A stretch of 64,000 bases of DNA from assembly GCA_029207755.1 (NCBI GenBank), contig JARCOQ010000091.1, positions 124,001-188,000 on the forward strand. Reading direction: 5' to 3'. Source of the stretch: Chamaea fasciata (taxonomy: Eukaryota; Chordata; Aves; Passeriformes; Sylviidae). The position numbers were made by a program, and so were the translations under genes. Shown piece after piece: positions 47,401 through 60,262 of the stretch; the stretch's first letter is position 1, and the number at the start of each line of letters is the position of its first letter. The notes below the pieces were generated by a model. That model did not search any database, was not told where the DNA came from, and saw only the letters and a list, made by a program, of their open reading frames with translations.

Positions 47401-47865
47401 CCTGGGGGTGCCCTGGCTGCCCCTGGGGTGCCCTGGCTGTCCCCTAGGTGTCCCTGGTGGTGCCCTGGCTCTCCCTGGGGTGCCCTGGCTGTCCCCTAGG
47501 TGTCCCTGGGGGTGCCCTGGGTGTCCCTGTCAGGGCCCTGGCTGTCCCTTTTGTGTCCCTAGGGGTACCTTGTCTGTCCCTGGGGGGGCCCTGGCTGTCC
47601 CTGTGGGGGCCCTGACTGTCCCGTAGTTGTCCCTGGGGTGCCCTGGCTGTTCCTTAGGTGTCCCTGGGGGTGCCCTGGCTGTCCTTTAGGTGTCCGTAGG
47701 GGTGCCCTGGCTTTCCCGTAGTTGTCCCTGGGGTGCCCTGGCTGTCCCTTTGGTGTCCCTGGAGGTGCCCTTGCTGTCCCTTGGGGGGCGCTGGCTGTCC
47801 CTGGGGTGCCCTGGCTGTCCTTTAGGTGTCCCTGGGGGTGCCCTGGCTGTCCCCTAGGTGTCCCT
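44420..47865. repeat. Minisatellite block 6
   Basis: CCTAGG-family array, colinear with parts of block 5 at offsets of 6665 and about 6718-6749. No gene. Confidence 0.95.
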
Positions 47866-49187
47866 GCCTTGCTCGTATCCTCGACTCCGCCTCCGGCGCC
47901 ATGGTGACACCCCTCCCAGTCTGGACCAGTGTGGCCACACCCCCTCCCCTGGGGCCATTAGACCCATCCCAGTACAGACCAGTAAGGCACCGTGTGCCCA
48001 CCATCAACCCCCACACGCCTGCCAGTTCGTCCCAGTCCACTCCCCGTCCATCCCAGTTCTCTCTGATCACCCTCCCAGTGCTCCCAGTCCATCCCAGTCC
48101 CGCAGGTGCTGGTGCTTGTGGCTTGATCAGCTGGTGCCTGTCCGCAACGTGGAGCGGGTCAAATGAGGCCTCAGGGGGAGGGGGGGGCGGATTTTGGGGG
48201 TCCTGGGGGTCCCGAGTTGTCCTGGAGGGGTTTGGGGGGTTTTGGGGGGTCTGCGGGGAGTCTCAAGGGGCTGCTGTGGGTGTTTTTGGGGGATCTTCGG
48301 GAGGTTTGGGCGGCCCATTTGAGGCATCAAAGGAACCTGAGGAGGGTTTTGCGGGCTCCTGGAGGTCGGGGGGGCCCTGGGGGTGGTTTGGGGGGCACTG
48401 GGGGGTTCCAGCCCGTGACCCCCCCCCGTTTTTGACCCCCCCCCCCCCGAGCTGTTTCGGTCTCATCGATGCCCTCCTGAAGCCCAAGGGGGGGTGGGCG
48501 CTGGGCCCCCCCCGCTGCCCCCTCCCCTGCCACCCCCGCGACGCCCTGCAGGTGAGGGACCCCCAAAAACCCCTCCCCGGACCCCAAATTCACCCCTGGG
48601 ACCCCAAAAAACCCCCAAAACCTCTCCCCGGACCCCAAATTCAGCCCTGAGGCCCCAAAAAACCCCCAAAAACCCCTCCCCATGAACCCCAAATCCACCC
48701 CTGGGACCCCCCAAAACCTCCCCAGGACCCCAGATCCACCCCGGGACCCCCAAATCCATCCCTTGGACCCCCAAAAACCCCCAAATCCATCCCTGGGACC
48801 CCCCAAAACCTCCCTCCAAACCCCAAATTCACCCCTCGGACCTCCAGAATCCCTCCACAGGACCCCTCAGGGGTCGTTCCCCACGAAAAAGGGCGGGAAA
48901 CGTGAGGGGAGAAAAAGGGCGGGAAACGTGAGGGGAGAAAAAGGGCGGGATCAAGTGGAGGGGATCAATGGAATTTTGGGGGGGGTCAGCGACGCTGAGG
49001 AAGGATCAATGGAATATTGGGGGGGCATCAATGACATTGGGGGGGTCAGTGACATTCGGGTGGGGATCAATGATGCTGTGGGGGGGTCGATATCAGCTCG
49101 GGGGGCGGCCATGGGTTTTTGGGGGGCCGCAACGCAGGCATCCGTGCTGGGTTTGGAGCGGGGGGGCCCCTTCAACCTCTGGGGGGG
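47866..49187. repeat. Spacer module S6
   Basis: Full-length S1-type module, 4763 bp after S5. Exon-like segment 2 at 48452-48551 intact in length; poly-C run of 13; GGGGGATCTTCGG replaces GGGGGGGCTTCGG in the G-rich tract. Confidence 0.9.
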
Positions 49188-52100
49188 CCCTGGCTGTCCC
49201 CTGGCTGTCCCTGGGGGTGCCCTGGCTGTCCCCTAGGTGTCCCTGGGGATGCCCTGGAGACCCTGGGGGTGCCCTGGCTGTCCCTGGGGTGCCCTAGCTG
49301 TCCCCTAGGTGTCCCTGGGGGTGCCCTGGCTGTCCCCTTGGTGTCCCTGGGGTACCCTGGCTGTCCCTTAGATGTCCCTGGGGGTGCCCTGGCTCTCCTT
49401 GGGGTGCCCTGGCTGTCCCTTATGTGTCCCTGGGGGTGCCATGGTGTCCCTGGGGTGCCTTGCTGTCCCCTAGGTGTCCCTGCGGGTGCCCTGCCTATCC
49501 CCTAGGTGTCCCTGGGGTTGCCTTGGCTGTCCCCTAGGTGTCCCTGGGTGTGCCCTGGTGTCCTTGGGGTGCTCTGGCTGTCCCCTAGGTGTCCCCGGAG
49601 TGCCCTGACTGTCTCCTAGGTGTCCCTGGGGGTTCCCTGGCTGTCCCCTAGGTATCCCGGGGGGAGCCCTGGCAATCCCCTAGGTGTCCCTGGCGGTGCC
49701 CTGGGTGTCCTAGGGGTGCCCTGGCTGTCCCCTTGGTGGCCCTGGGTGTCCCTGGGGTGCCCTAGCTGTCCCCTAGGTGTCCCTGGGGGTGCCCTGGCTG
49801 TCCCCTATGTGTCCCTGGGGTCCCCTAGGTGTCCCTGGGGTGCACTGGCTGTCCCCTAGGTGTCCCTGGGGTGCCCTGGCTGTCCCCTAGGTGTCCCTGG
49901 GGGTGCCCTGGCATTCCCTGGGGTGCCCTGCCTGTCCCCTAGGTGTCCCTGGGGGTGCCCTGGCTGTCCCCTAGGTGTCCCTTGGGGTGCCCTGGCTGTC
50001 CCCTAGGTATCCCTGGGGGTGCCCTTGCTGTCTCTGGAGTGCCCTGCCTGTCCCCTAGGTGTCCCTGGGGTGCCCTGTCTGTCCCCTATGTGTCCCTGGA
50101 TGTGCCCTGGCTGTCCCCTTGGTGTCCCTGGGGTGCCCTGGCTGTCCCTGGGGTGCCCTGGCTGTCCCCTAGGTGTCCCTGGGGTGCCGTGGCTGTCCCC
50201 TATGTGTCCCTGGGGGTTCCCTGGCTGTCCCCTAGGTATCCCGGGGGGAGCCCTGGCAATCCCCTAGGTGTCCCTGGCGGTGCCCTGGGTGTCCTAGGGG
50301 TGCCCTGGCTGTCCCCTTGGTGGCCCTGGGTGTCCCTGGGGTGCCCTAGCTGTCCCCTAGGTGTCCCTGGGGGTGCCCTGGCTGTCCCCTATGTGTCCCT
50401 GGGGTCCCCTAGGTGTCCCTGGGGTGCACTGGCTGTCCCCTAGGTGTCCCTGGGGTGCCCTGGCTGTCCCCTAGGTGTCCCTGGGGGTGCCCTGGCATTC
50501 CCTGGGGTGCCCTGCCTGTCCCCTAGGTGTCCCTGGGGGTGCCCTGGCTGTCCCCTAGGTGTCCCTTGGGGTGCCCTGGCTGTCCCCTAGGTATCCCTGG
50601 GGGTGCCCTTGCTGTCTCTGGAGTGCCCTGCCTGTCCCCTAGGTGTCCCTGGGGTGCCCTGTCTGTCCCCTATGTGTCCCTGGATGTGCCCTGGCTGTCC
50701 CCTTGGTGTCCCTGGGGTGCCCTGGCTGTCCCTGGGGTGCCCTGGCTGTCCCCTAGGTGTCCCTGGGGTGCCGTGGCTGTCCCCTATGTGTCCCTGGGGG
50801 TGCCCTGGCTGTCCCCTAGGTGTCCCTGGGGTGCCGTGGCTGTCCCCTTGGTGTCCGTGGGGGGTGCCCTGGCTGTCCCCTAGCTGTCCCTGGGGGTGCC
50901 CTGGGTGTCCTTGGGGTGCCTTGGCTGTCCCCTAGGTGTCCCTGGGGGTGCCCTGGAGGTCCCCTAGGTGTCCCTGGGGGTGCCCTGGCTGTCCTTGGGG
51001 TGCACTGGCTGTCCCCTAGGTGTCCTTGGGGGTGCCCTGGGTGTCCCTGGGGTGCCCAGGCTGTCCCCTTGGGATCCCTGGAGTACCCTGGCTGTCTCTT
51101 ATGTGTCCCTGGCTTTCCCCTAGGTGTCCCTGGGAGTGCCCTGGCTGTCCCTGGGGTGTCCTGGCTGTCCCCTAGGTGTCCCTGGGGATGCCCTGGCTGT
51201 CACCTTGGTGTCCCTGGGGCGCCCTGGGAGTGCCCTGGCTGTCCCTGGGGGTGCCGTGGGTGTCCCTGGGCGTGCCCTGGCTGTCCCTGGGTTGCCCTGG
51301 CTGTCCCCTAGGTGTCCCTGGGCTGCCCTGGCTGTCCCCTAGGTGTCCCTGGGGTGCCCTGCCTGTCCCCTAGGTATCCCTGGGGGTGCCCTGGCTGTTT
51401 CTGGAGTACCCTGGCTGTCCCCTTCGTGTCCCTGGGGGTGCCCTGGGTGTCCCTGGGGTGCCCTAGGGGTGCCCCGGCTGTCCCTGGGGGTGCCCAGGCT
51501 GTCCCCTAGGTGTCCCTGGGGGTACCCTGGCTGTCCCCTATGTGTCCCTGGGGGGCCCTGGCTGTCCCTGGGGTGCCCTAGCTGTCCCCTATGTGTCCCT
51601 GCGGGTGCCCTGCCTGTCCCCTAGGTGTCCCTTGGGGTGCCCTGGCTGTCCCTTAGCTATCCCTGGGGGTGCCCTGGCTGTCCCTGGGGGTCCCTGGCTG
51701 TCCCATAGGTGTCCCTAGGGGTGCCTTGTCTGTCCCTGGGGGGGCCCTGAGGGTACCCTGGTGTCCCTGGGAGGGCCCTGGCTGTCCCCTAAGTGTCCCT
51801 GGGGGTGCTCTGGTGTCCCTGGGGATGACCTGGCTGTCCCCTAGCTCTCCCTGGGGGTGCCCTGGGTGTCCCTGGGGTGCCCTGGCTGTCCCCTAGGTGT
51901 CCCTGGTGGTGCCCTGGGTGTCCCTGGGGTGCCCTGGCTGTCCCCTAGGTGTCCCTGGGGGTGCCCTGGCTGTCCCTGGTGTGCCCAAGCTGTCCCCTAC
52001 GTGTCCCTGGGGGTGCCCTGGCTGTCCCTGAGGGTGCCCTAGGGGTGCCCCGGCTGTCCCTGGGGGTGCCCTGGCTGTCCCCTAGGTGTCCCTGGGGATG

Positions 52101-54039
52101 CCCTGGAGACCCTGGGGGTGCCCTGGCTGTCCCTGGGGTGCCCTAGCTGTCCCCTAGGTGTCTCTGGGGGTGCCCTGGCTGTCCCCTAGGTGTCCCTTGG
52201 GGTGCCCTGGCTGTCCCCTAGGTATCCCTGGGGGTGCCCTTGCTGTCTCTGGAGTGCCCTGCCTGTCCCCTAGGTGTCCCTGGGGTGCCCTGTCTGTCCC
52301 CTATGTGTCCCTGGATGTGCCCTGGCTGTCCCCTTGGTGTCCCCGGGGATGCCCTGGCTATCCCTGGGGGGGCCCTGGCTGTCCCTGGGGTGCCCTAGCT
52401 GTCCCCTAGATGTCCCTGGGGGTGCCCTGGCTCTCCTTGGGGTGCCCTGGCTGTCCCTTATGTGTCCCTGGGGGTGCCATGGTGTCCCTGGGGTGCCTTG
52501 CTGTCTGCTAGGTGTCCCTGGGGGTTCCCTGGCTGTCCCCTAGGTATCCCGGGGGGAGCCCTGGCAATCCCCTAGGTGTCCCTGGGGGTGCCCTGGGTGT
52601 CCTAGGGGTGCCCTGGCTGTCCCCTAGGTGTCCCTGGGGGTGCCCCGGCTGTCCCTGGGGGTGCCCAGGCTGTCCCCTAGGTGTCCCTGGGGGTACCCTG
52701 GCTGTCCCCTATGTGTCCCTGGGGTGCCCTGGCTGTCCCTGGGGTGCCCTGGCTGTCCCCTAGGTGTCCCTGGGGTGCCGTGGCTGTCCCCTATGTGTCC
52801 CTGGGGGTGCCCTGGCTGTCCCCTAGGTGTCCCTGGGGTGCCGTGGCTGTCCCCTTGGTGTCCGTGGGGGTGCCCTGGCTGTCCCCTAGCTGTCCCTGGG
52901 GGTGCCCTGGGTGTCCTTGGGGTGCCTTGGCTGTCCCCTAGGTGTCCCTGGGGGTGCCCTGGAGGTCCCCTAGGTGTCCCTGGGGGTGCCCTGGCTGTCC
53001 TTGGGGTGCACTGGCTGTCCCCTAGGTGTCCTTGGGGGTGCCCTGGGTGTCCCTGGGGTGCACTGGCTGTCCCCTTGGGATCCCTGTAGTACCCTGGCTG
53101 TCTCTTATGTGTCCCTGGCTTTCCCCTAGGTGTCCCTGGGAGTGCCCTGGCTGTCCCTGGGGTGTCCTGGCTGTCCCCTAGGTGTTCCTGGGGGTGTCCT
53201 GGCTGTCACTGGGGTGCTCTGGCTGTCCCTGGGGGTGCCCTGGCTGTCCCCTAGGTGTCCCTGGGGATGCCCTGGCTATCACCTTGGTGTCCCTGGGGCG
53301 CCCTGGGAGTGCCATGGCTGTCCCTGGGGGTGCCGTGGGTGTCCCTGGGCGTGCCCTGGCTGTCCCTGGGTTGCCCTGGCTGTCCCCTAGGTGTCCCTGG
53401 GGGTGCCCTGGCTGTCCCCTAGGTGTCCCTGGGGTGCCCTGCCTGTCCCCTAGGTATCCCTGGGGGTGCCCTGGCTGTTTCTGGAGTACCCTGGCTGTCC
53501 CCTTCGTGTCCCTGGGGGTGCCCTGGGTGTCCCTGGGGTGCCCTAGGGGTGCCCCGGCTCTCCCTGGGGGTGCCCAGGCTGTCCCCTAGGTGTCCCTGGG
53601 GGTACCCTGGCTGTCCCCTATGTGTCCCTGGGGTGCCCTGGCTGTCCCTGGGGTGCCCTGGCTGTCCCCTAGGTGTCCCTGGGGTGCCGTGGCTGTCCCC
53701 TAGGTGTCCCTGGAGGTGCCCTGGCTGTCCCCTAGGTGTCCCTGGGGGTGCCCTGGCATTCCCTGGGGTGCCCTGCCTGTCCCCTAGGTGTCCCTGGGGT
53801 GCCCTGGCTGTCCCCTAGGTGTCCCTGGGGTGCCGTGGCTGTCCCCTAGGTGTCCCTGGAGGTGCCCTGGCTGTCCCCTAGGTGTCCCTGGGGGTGCCCT
53901 GGCTGTCCCTGGGGGTGCCCTGGCTATCGCCTAGGTGTCCCTGGGGGTGCCCTGGCTGTCCCCTAGGTGTCCCTGGGGGTGCCCTGTCTGTCCCCTGGGT
54001 GTCCCTGGGGGTGCCCTGGCTGTCCCCTAGGTGTCCCTG
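49188..54039. repeat. Minisatellite block 7 with 584-bp internal duplication
   Basis: CCTAGG-family array. A stretch beginning with GGTATCCCGGGGGGAGCCC (about 49651) is repeated 584 bp later (about 50235) with the same order of variant units. The last part matches the end of block 2, leading into module S7. Confidence 0.95.
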
Positions 54040-55260
54040 CCTCGCTCGTATCCTCGACTCCGCCTCCGGCGCCATGGTGACACCCCTCCCAATCTGGACC
54101 AGTATGGCCACACCCCCTCCCCTGGGGCCATTGGACCCATCCCAGTATAGACCTGTAAGGCACCGTGTGCCCACCATGGACCCCCATACGCCTGCCAGTT
54201 CATCCCAGTCCACTCACCGTCCATCCCAATTCTCTCTGATCACCCTCCCAGTGCTCCCAGTCCATCCCAGTCCCGCAGGTGCTGGTGCTTGTGGCTTGAT
54301 CAGCTGGTGCCTGTCCGCAACGTGGAGCGGGTCAAATGAGGCCTCAGGGCGAGGGGGGGGGCGGATTTTGGGGGTCCTGGGGGTCCCGAGTTGTCCTGGA
54401 GGGGTTTGGGGGGTTTTGGGGGGTCTGCGGGGAGTCTCAAGGGGCTGCTGTGGGTGTTTTTGGGGGGGCTTCGGGAGGTTTGGGCGGCCCATTTGAGGCA
54501 TCAAAGGAACCTGAGGAGGGTTTTGCGGGCTCCTGGAGGTCGGGGGGGCCCTGGGGGTGGTTTTGGGGGCACTGGGGGGATCCAGCCCGTGACCCCCCCC
54601 CGTTTTTGACCCCCCCCCGAGCTGTTTCAGTCTCATCGACGCCCTCCTGAAGCCCAAGGGGGGGTGGGCGCTGGGCCCCCCCCCGCTGCCCCCTCCCCTG
54701 CCACCCCCGCGACGCCCTGCAGGTGAGGGACCCCCAAAAACCCCTCCCCAGACCCCAAATTCACCCCTGGGACCCCGAAAAACCCCCCAAACCTCTCCCC
54801 GGACCCCAAATTCACCCCTGAGGCCCCAAAAAACCCCCAAACCCCTCCCCATGAACCCCAAATCCACCCTTGGGACCCCCCAAAACCTCCCCAGGACCCC
54901 AGATCCACACCGGGACCCCCAAATCCATCCCTCGGACCCCCAAAACCCCCAAATCCATCCCTGGGACCCCCCAAAACTCCCCTCCAAACCCCAAATTCAC
55001 CCCTCGGACCTCCAGAATCCCTCCACAGGACCCCTCAGGGGTCGTTCCCGACGAAAAAGTGCGGGAAACGTGAGAGGAGAAAAAGGGCGGGAAACGTGAG
55101 GGGAGAAAAAGGGCGGGATCAAGTGGGGAGATCAGTGGAATATTGGGGGGGGTCAGTGACGCTGAGGAAGGATCAATGGAATATTGGGGGGGCATCAATG
55201 ACATTGGGGGGGTCAGTGACACTCGGGTGGGGATCAATGATGCTGTGGGGGGGTCGATAT
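54040..55260. repeat. Spacer module S7 (CpG-island-fused type)
   Basis: Counterpart of S2 at an offset of about 45277, with the same tail loss and the same 9-C run. Exon-like segment 2 (54622-54722) has an extra C in the GGGCCCC run, breaking its frame. Confidence 0.9.
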
Positions 55261-55264
55261 CAGA

Positions 55265-56274
55265 GGTTATCAGAGGAAATCGCCGCCGCCGTCCTCCCGT
55301 GCCCAGAGCCCCGGCAGGACCCCAGCGCAGCTCCGGCTGCAGGCGGAGCAGGAGCGGCTCCTGCCGCCCGCAGCGATCCCGGTCCCGATCCCGACCGCAA
55401 CGCCAGCTTGGGCCTCAGGCCCCGAGACCCACATCCCGCCCGCCGGGGGGGGCCGCACCGCTCGGGAGCCGCAGCCGACACTGACAGGACCCGAACCAGA
55501 ACGCCCGCTCCCATTCCCGGCCCCGCCTGGCTCCGCGCAGGGCCGCGAGCAACCTCGGCTCGGCTCGGCTCGGCTCGGCTCGGCTCAGCTGCGAGGGGCG
55601 GGGCGGGGTCGCGGGCGATGGTCCCGCCCCCAAGCCGGGGCGTGCTCGGGGCGGAGCCGGGGCGGGCTCGGGGCGGAGCCGGGGCGGGCTCGGGGCGGAG
55701 CCGGGGCGGGCTCGGGGCGGATCCGGGGCGGGCTCGGGGCGGAGCCGGGGCGGGCTCTGGGCGGAGCCGGGGCGGGCTCGGGGCGTGGCCGGGGCGGGCT
55801 CGGGGCGGAGCCGGGGCGGGCTCGGGGTGGGCTCGGGGCGGAGCAGGGGCAGAGCCGGGGCGGGCTCGGGGCGGGGCCGGGGCGGAGCCGGGGCTCAGTG
55901 AGGCGGGGCCGGAGGCAGCCGGGGCCGGGCAGTACCGGGGGCGCGGCTTCAGGGGCGCGGGGCGGGTCCCAAGTGCACGGCGCCGGGACCCCACCGGGGC
56001 GTTCCTCACCGAGCCCATAGAGCAGCAGCTACTTCCGCCACCCTTTTGAATCCCCGCGATTGGCGGGCTCGCTGAGGCATCGGCAGTGCTGATTGGACAG
56101 CGGGCCCCGGGAACCGCCCCCGCCCCCCGGCCCGCGCTGAGGGCCCGGGGCCTCCGCCCTCAGACCGGCTCCGGCTCCAACCCGGCCCGGGCTCTGCTCC
56201 GGTCCCCCCGGCCCGCCCTGAGGGCCCGGGGGCTCTGCGCCGAGACCGGCCTTGCCCCTCCCCGCCTCGCCCTG
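55265..56274 (+). promoter_or_regulatory. CpG-island promoter, copy 2
   Basis: Near-identical to 9985-10990, with one extra CTCGG pentamer (5 bp, shifting the offset from 45279 to 45284) and a few base changes inside the GC-box array. Inverted CCAAT boxes at 56058 and 56091, still 33 bp apart. Confidence 0.7.
55641..55904 (+). repeat. 22-bp GC-box tandem array, copy 2
   Basis: Same number of units as copy 1. Several units that are degenerate in copy 1 (for example CTCGGGTCGGAG and GCCGGGTCGGGC) read the consensus here. Confidence 0.85.
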
Positions 56275-57013
56275 TAGTAGATTTCTGTTTGGTTTGTGGG
56301 AAGAAACAGGTGTGAGAAGTGAGATTTGTGCTGGAGAGGTGCTGCTGGGAAGAAAGGATGGAGTAAATCTGCTCCAAGGATGTGCGATGAAGAATTCAGG
56401 GTCAGAGGTGGGCAGTATTTATAAACTGTCTCCATATTTCCCTGTATCTCTGGGTGTTTGGATTGAGCCTGGGATTGTCAGCTATGTTATAAACAAGCCA
56501 ACCCGGCTACTGAACTCCCAATGAACGTTTGGAAACCCTTGCACAGAAAGACAAGGTAGTAATGATTCCAAAGGAGAAAATGTAAATGAAGGGTAACGAT
56601 TGCTGGGAAATTTCCTTAGGAATTGTGAACCTCACACAAACGGAATTTAGGAGGTGGAATCCCAGTTTCAGCCTTGGGCACGTGCAGGAGAAGAGGGATC
56701 CTTATTCACAGCAAGGAAAGCCCGGTGCCCCAGTGTGTCAGTGCACACAGTGCAATGTCCAGGAAATGAGCAGCAGGGACTGGCAGCAGCTGCAGGTGAG
56801 AGCTGTCACAGGCTGATTGAGGGGACAGAGCAGCCCCAGGTGAGAGCTGTCACACTGATGAGGGGACAGAGCAGCCCCAGGTGAGAGCTGTCACACTGAT
56901 GAGGGGACAGGTGTAAGCTGTAAAGGATAACGAGGGGGCGGGTCCTGCCAGCACTGCTTTAAGAGGGGAGCCCGAGCTCAGTTTGGCACGGAGCTGCGGG
57001 CGGAGAGGGGTTT

Positions 57014-57827
57014 ATGCTGGGCTCCCAGGTGAGGCTCATGGAAGGATGGTGAGTTCATCTCACAGGGGCTGGGGGAGGCCTTGGGCGTGGAACATTACTT
57101 CAGGAGGTGCTGAGGGACAAACCTTTGTGCCGAGCAGCAGCAGCACAAAAGGTTGAAATAAGTTTTGGTTTGGCATGTAGTGATGGGATTGGCGTCTATG
57201 GTGTGCTAGTGTTATCTAAAGGTTTAAACTTTAATGTTTATTTTTAAAGCTTTAAGTTAATGAATTAATATAGGTTGCAAGACATGGGCTTTTTCCTTTT
57301 TATTTGGCTAGCGGGAGGTCTTTAACTTTGGGGGGGCTCTGAGTATATGTTCTGGAGTATTATTGAGGGGATTGGACGTGGGGTTGTTTTTATTATATTC
57401 AGTAGTTTGACTGGGGGTGATAAGAGTTGGCTTTTTTTGCTGGAATTTTTTTGGGGTTGTCTGTTTGAAAATTTATGTATTTATGCAGTTAAGTGTAGTG
57501 GTGTTTCCGGTGTAACTCTTCAGCTTATGTTATTGTTTGTGTGTTTGAGGTGGTCCACTTGTCTTACGCCCTGACCGATTGGCCAACAGATCTGCTGAGA
57601 TCATACATCGATGTTTGTTTTATTTCTTGTAGCCGAATAAGAGACAGCAGCCCGGTGACAGCAGGAAATTCCCAGAGGGCGAGGCGGCCTTCTGTGGCAC
57701 CCGACGTGGATTCTCATCCCCAGACGTCCAAGAGATAAGTGGAGGGTTCAGAGCCACAGAGGGGATGAAAGTGGAGTGCTGGGTCAGGACTTGTCAGGAG
57801 GGGTTTTTGAGTCAGGTTTGGAGATAG
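57014..57827 (+). CDS. Putative two-exon small ORF (69 aa), copy 2
   Basis: Exon 1 57014-57028 and exon 2 57633-57827, with the same splice sites and stop as the 11730-12543 copy. No disabling change between copies, but the surrounding introns are equally unchanged, so this says little about selection. Confidence 0.25.
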
Positions 57828-59115
57828 GGATGTCCAAGATGTGCCAATTGAGAGTACAGGTGTACCAGCCCGACCCAAACCCGAAGGAGTAGCCCTAAAG
57901 ACATGCCCGTTTCCCTGAGTGCGGGTACAGGCAGGAGCCCTTATGCAGGACACTGCCAGAAGGCCTGGCTGCGAGGTGTAGGGCTCTAAAGAAGTTGGGT
58001 TTAGAAGGGGGGAGGTGTAGCCACACACACAGAGGCTGAGGTAAAGGACTCAAGGACTAGAGGACACACGGTGAAACTCAGGGGAGCAGGCTAGGATACA
58101 AGTCAGAGTACAGGTGTAGCGGCCCTCACAGCACTGCTACCAGCACACTTCCCCTGAGAGCAGGTGCAGGCAGCAGCCCTAGTGCAGGAACACACCAGAA
58201 GCTCTGACCTGTGCAGACACTGTCAGGCTAGGGCCAGGCAGGAAGCGATAGTGGGGAGCAGGATCCAGCAGGGCTGGGGATAACGGGGGTTTCCCGCCCC
58301 ACCCACCCTGGGATTCCCTGTCTCTCCGCAGCCGGTGGAAGTGCTCCTGATTTCCCTCTCGAGGCGGCGGTTGGTAAGGCTTCGTGCCTTTTGCCACCGC
58401 AAAGAGTTCGGCTCTGTCAGCCTCTGCCCTGTCTCAGGGCCACGTTTCTTAGGGTAGGCAGGGAACAACTGTGGATGTACCTGTCCTGCGTGCGGGACAG
58501 CTCTTGGGACCCTAACGGTGCAGAGCGTCCCCGGCTGCAAGGTCTAGGGCTCTGAAGAAGCAGGGTTCAGAAGGGGGGAGGTTACAGTGATGCACACAGA
58601 GGCTGAGGTAAAGGACTGAAGGACTAGAGAACACACAGTGAAAATCAGGGGTACAGCCTAGGATACAAGTCAGAGTACAGGTATCCCGGTCCTCACAGTG
58701 CTGCTTCCAACACTGTTTCCCTGAGAGCAGGTGCAGGCAGCAATCCTAATGGCAAGGCAATGCCAGAAGTCCTGAGAGGTGCAGGCAGTAACCCTAAGCT
58801 AGGGCCAGGCAGGAAGTGACAGTGGTGGGGCCGAGTCCACAGGGTTGAGGTTCACCGGGGATGTCCACCCTGCGTTCCTGTCCTGCTCTGACCGGGGATG
58901 CTCACAGCCCTAATGGAGGCCACGGTGGGTGGGCTCGGTGCCAGTAATGCCTCTAAGGCTTTGGCGCTGCGAGCGTCAGCCTCCGAGCTCAGCTGAAGCA
59001 CACACAGGGCCCGAGGACCCGGTCCTGCTTAAGAGACGGTGAGTAGCAGAGCTGCTGGTTTTTGGATGATGTGCAGCTAAGATTATGCTTTGATGTTTGG
59101 TTTTCTTTATTGTAG

Positions 59116-59166
59116 CTGACTAGGAGACAGCAGGCAAGTGACAGGAGGAATTTCCCAGAGGCATAG
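59116..59166 (+). pseudogene. Repeated exon E, interrupted copy (45-kb duplicate)
   Basis: Counterpart of 13829-13879 with the same early TAG after 16 codons. Confidence 0.4.
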
Positions 59167-60262
59167 GCGGCCTTCTTTGGGACCCAGCGTGGATTCACCT
59201 CCCCAGACATCTGAGAGATAAGTGGAGGGCTCGGAACTAGGGAGAGGATGAAAGCGGGGTGCCAGGGCAGGGGTCAGCGGGAGGGATTTTTTGAGTCGGG
59301 TTTGGAGATGGGGATGTCCCAGATGTGACCCCTTAGGCTACAATAAGGGAAAGTCTCATTCTGGATCACAGTGCTGAGGTGTGCAGGGCAGAGCAGTCCC
59401 AGGGTGTGTTGTGTCTGTTGTGCACTTTGTGTCTTTTGGGTGTCTTGTCTTTTCCTTTCGTCCTTTGAGGGGCCTGTCAAAACCTCTGGCATCAGTCTTA
59501 GCATTTCTGATCTCTGTGCTCCTCAGCCAGGTGCCTTTGTCTCAGCTGCTCGGACACTCATCAGAATCCATCTCTCTTCACAAGCATCCAGTCCGATGCC
59601 TTTTCAGGTCTTGTTCTGAGCTGTACTGACAGCCGTGCACCGCCCTGATCCATTCCGGCGGGTTAGGTCTTGTGAGAATGCAAAGACAGGTCGAGGATTC
59701 TGACCGTAGGGTTCTCGGGCATCCATCTCTGCATTTCTTGGGATAAGTCATCCCGATGGCATCTTGTTCCTGCAGGGTTCTCTGAGCCTGGCCAGCTCAC
59801 CTTCAGTCTCACCTCGGTCATCTCATTCCGAGTTCTCTGGACCCTCAGGGTCATTCTTCTTGCCCAGAGTTTTCTGTCCCTGTTGTGTCCCCTCGTTTGT
59901 CCTGTGCTGTGTCACGGGTGTTGGTGTGTGTTTGGCCGGGAGCTGCTCTGCCTTGATGCTCAGTCTGGGTGTAGGGGTACGAGGGTAATAGTGCCGGGGG
60001 CTTGAAATTTGTGATGTGGGGTGTAGTTAGACTGTAGAGGGTATTCCTAGATTGCCACAAGATGTGCGGAGCTGTCAAGGTATCCTGCAGCACTCTGACT
60101 TTTGTCCAAACTCTGTTTCAGATGCAGAGGGATGAAATCTGTGGCAGAGCCCCCCAGTCTGGGTGAGAGGGCTGCCCTGAGAAGGTCAGTCCCTGTTTCT
60201 GTTTGCAGGGGAGGTGTAAATGGTAGCCGTGTTACTGCTCTGTTCTTTGTCTTTATTTTTAG

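Noticed and set aside
1..54039. CRISPR array or bacterial repeat system
   Set aside because: No unique spacers between repeats, no cas-like genes, and the surrounding DNA has eukaryotic promoters and splice sites.
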